Shown: positions 13,623-13,631 of the stretch, in pieces | Layout: every line of letters starts with the position of its first letter | How positions within the stretch are numbered: position 1 is the stretch's first letter | Source of the DNA: Lachnoclostridium phytofermentans | GTDB lineage: Bacteria; Bacillota; Clostridia; Lachnospirales; Lachnospiraceae | Reading direction: 5' to 3' | Length of the DNA: 13,631 bases | NCBI GenBank assembly: GCA_003526525.1 | Contig: DPVV01000486.1 | Coordinates: forward strand, 1 to 13,631 | Translations under genes and position numbers: made by a program | Notes under the pieces: model-generated | Database searches by the model: none | Told to the model about the DNA's origin: nothing | What the model saw: the letters and a program-made list of their open reading frames with translations, nothing else

Positions 13623-13631
13623 GATCGGAAG
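13622..13631. other. Ten terminal bases identical to the start of the Illumina adapter
   Basis: The window ends with AGATCGGAAG, the first ten bases of the common Illumina TruSeq adapter. At a contig end this is most simply explained by untrimmed adapter, in which case these bases are not genomic. A chance match cannot be excluded from the window alone. Confidence 0.5.

Larger units (their letters stand above)
11825..13631. mobile_element. Left end of an integrated mobile element (prophage or integrative element), partial
   Basis: The terminator at 11789-11824 separates ordinary chromosomal genes from a leftward integrase, a leftward XRE repressor and a rightward phage-type promoter at the window edge. 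This is the usual integration-plus-control module at one end of a prophage or ICE, with the body to the right, outside the window. The exact boundary is not known; 11825 is used as the outer limit and the candidate att region lies at 11940-11983. Whether it is phage or conjugative cannot be decided here. Confidence 0.65.

Overview
The window is AT-rich, uses strong AGGAGG-type ribosome binding sites, and has the gene content of a Clostridia/Lachnospiraceae chromosome. The closest resemblance I can suggest, from memory and not from a search, is to the Clostridium (Lachnoclostridium) phytofermentans group. Three parts can be separated: a housekeeping and transport part (1-9117), a mixed-strand stretch of small genes (9138-11824), and the left edge of an integrated mobile element (about 11825-13631).

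Region 1. A promoter at 57-85 and a block of degenerate tandem repeats (131-219) precede topB (DNA topoisomerase III). A stand-alone left-handed beta-helix transferase-like protein follows 21 bases later. After a hairpin-containing gap there is a small acidic protein of unknown function. A good promoter at 3687-3714 then opens a complete ABC uptake system: a BMP/PnrA-family nucleoside-binding lipoprotein, a fused double ATPase and two permeases, in the same order as Bacillus nupNOPQ. Two strong hairpins between the lipoprotein and the ATPase probably set a higher dose of the binding protein. The first permease carries an unusual acidic, Thr/Asn-rich C-terminal tail built on a 54-base tandem repeat. 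The operon ends at a long stem-loop terminator (9078-9117).

Region 2. On the minus strand are a 76-residue protein with its own promoter and a secreted protein with a Big2 immunoglobulin-like domain. A HAD phosphatase lies on the plus strand. A minus-strand Cys-rich protein resembling TIGR04076 has a promoter whose spacer holds a perfect palindrome. A bidirectional terminator (11789-11824) closes the stretch.

Region 3. A tyrosine recombinase with all six catalytic residues and an XRE repressor are read leftward. The repressor faces a near-consensus rightward promoter with two operator-like direct repeats: the integration/lysogeny module of a prophage or integrative element whose body lies to the right. 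A candidate att region (inverted repeat plus 9-base direct repeats) lies between the terminator and the integrase. The last ten bases equal the start of the Illumina adapter, so the right edge may be a contig end rather than genomic sequence. I see no CRISPR array, rRNA or tRNA, and no clearly new multi-gene system.
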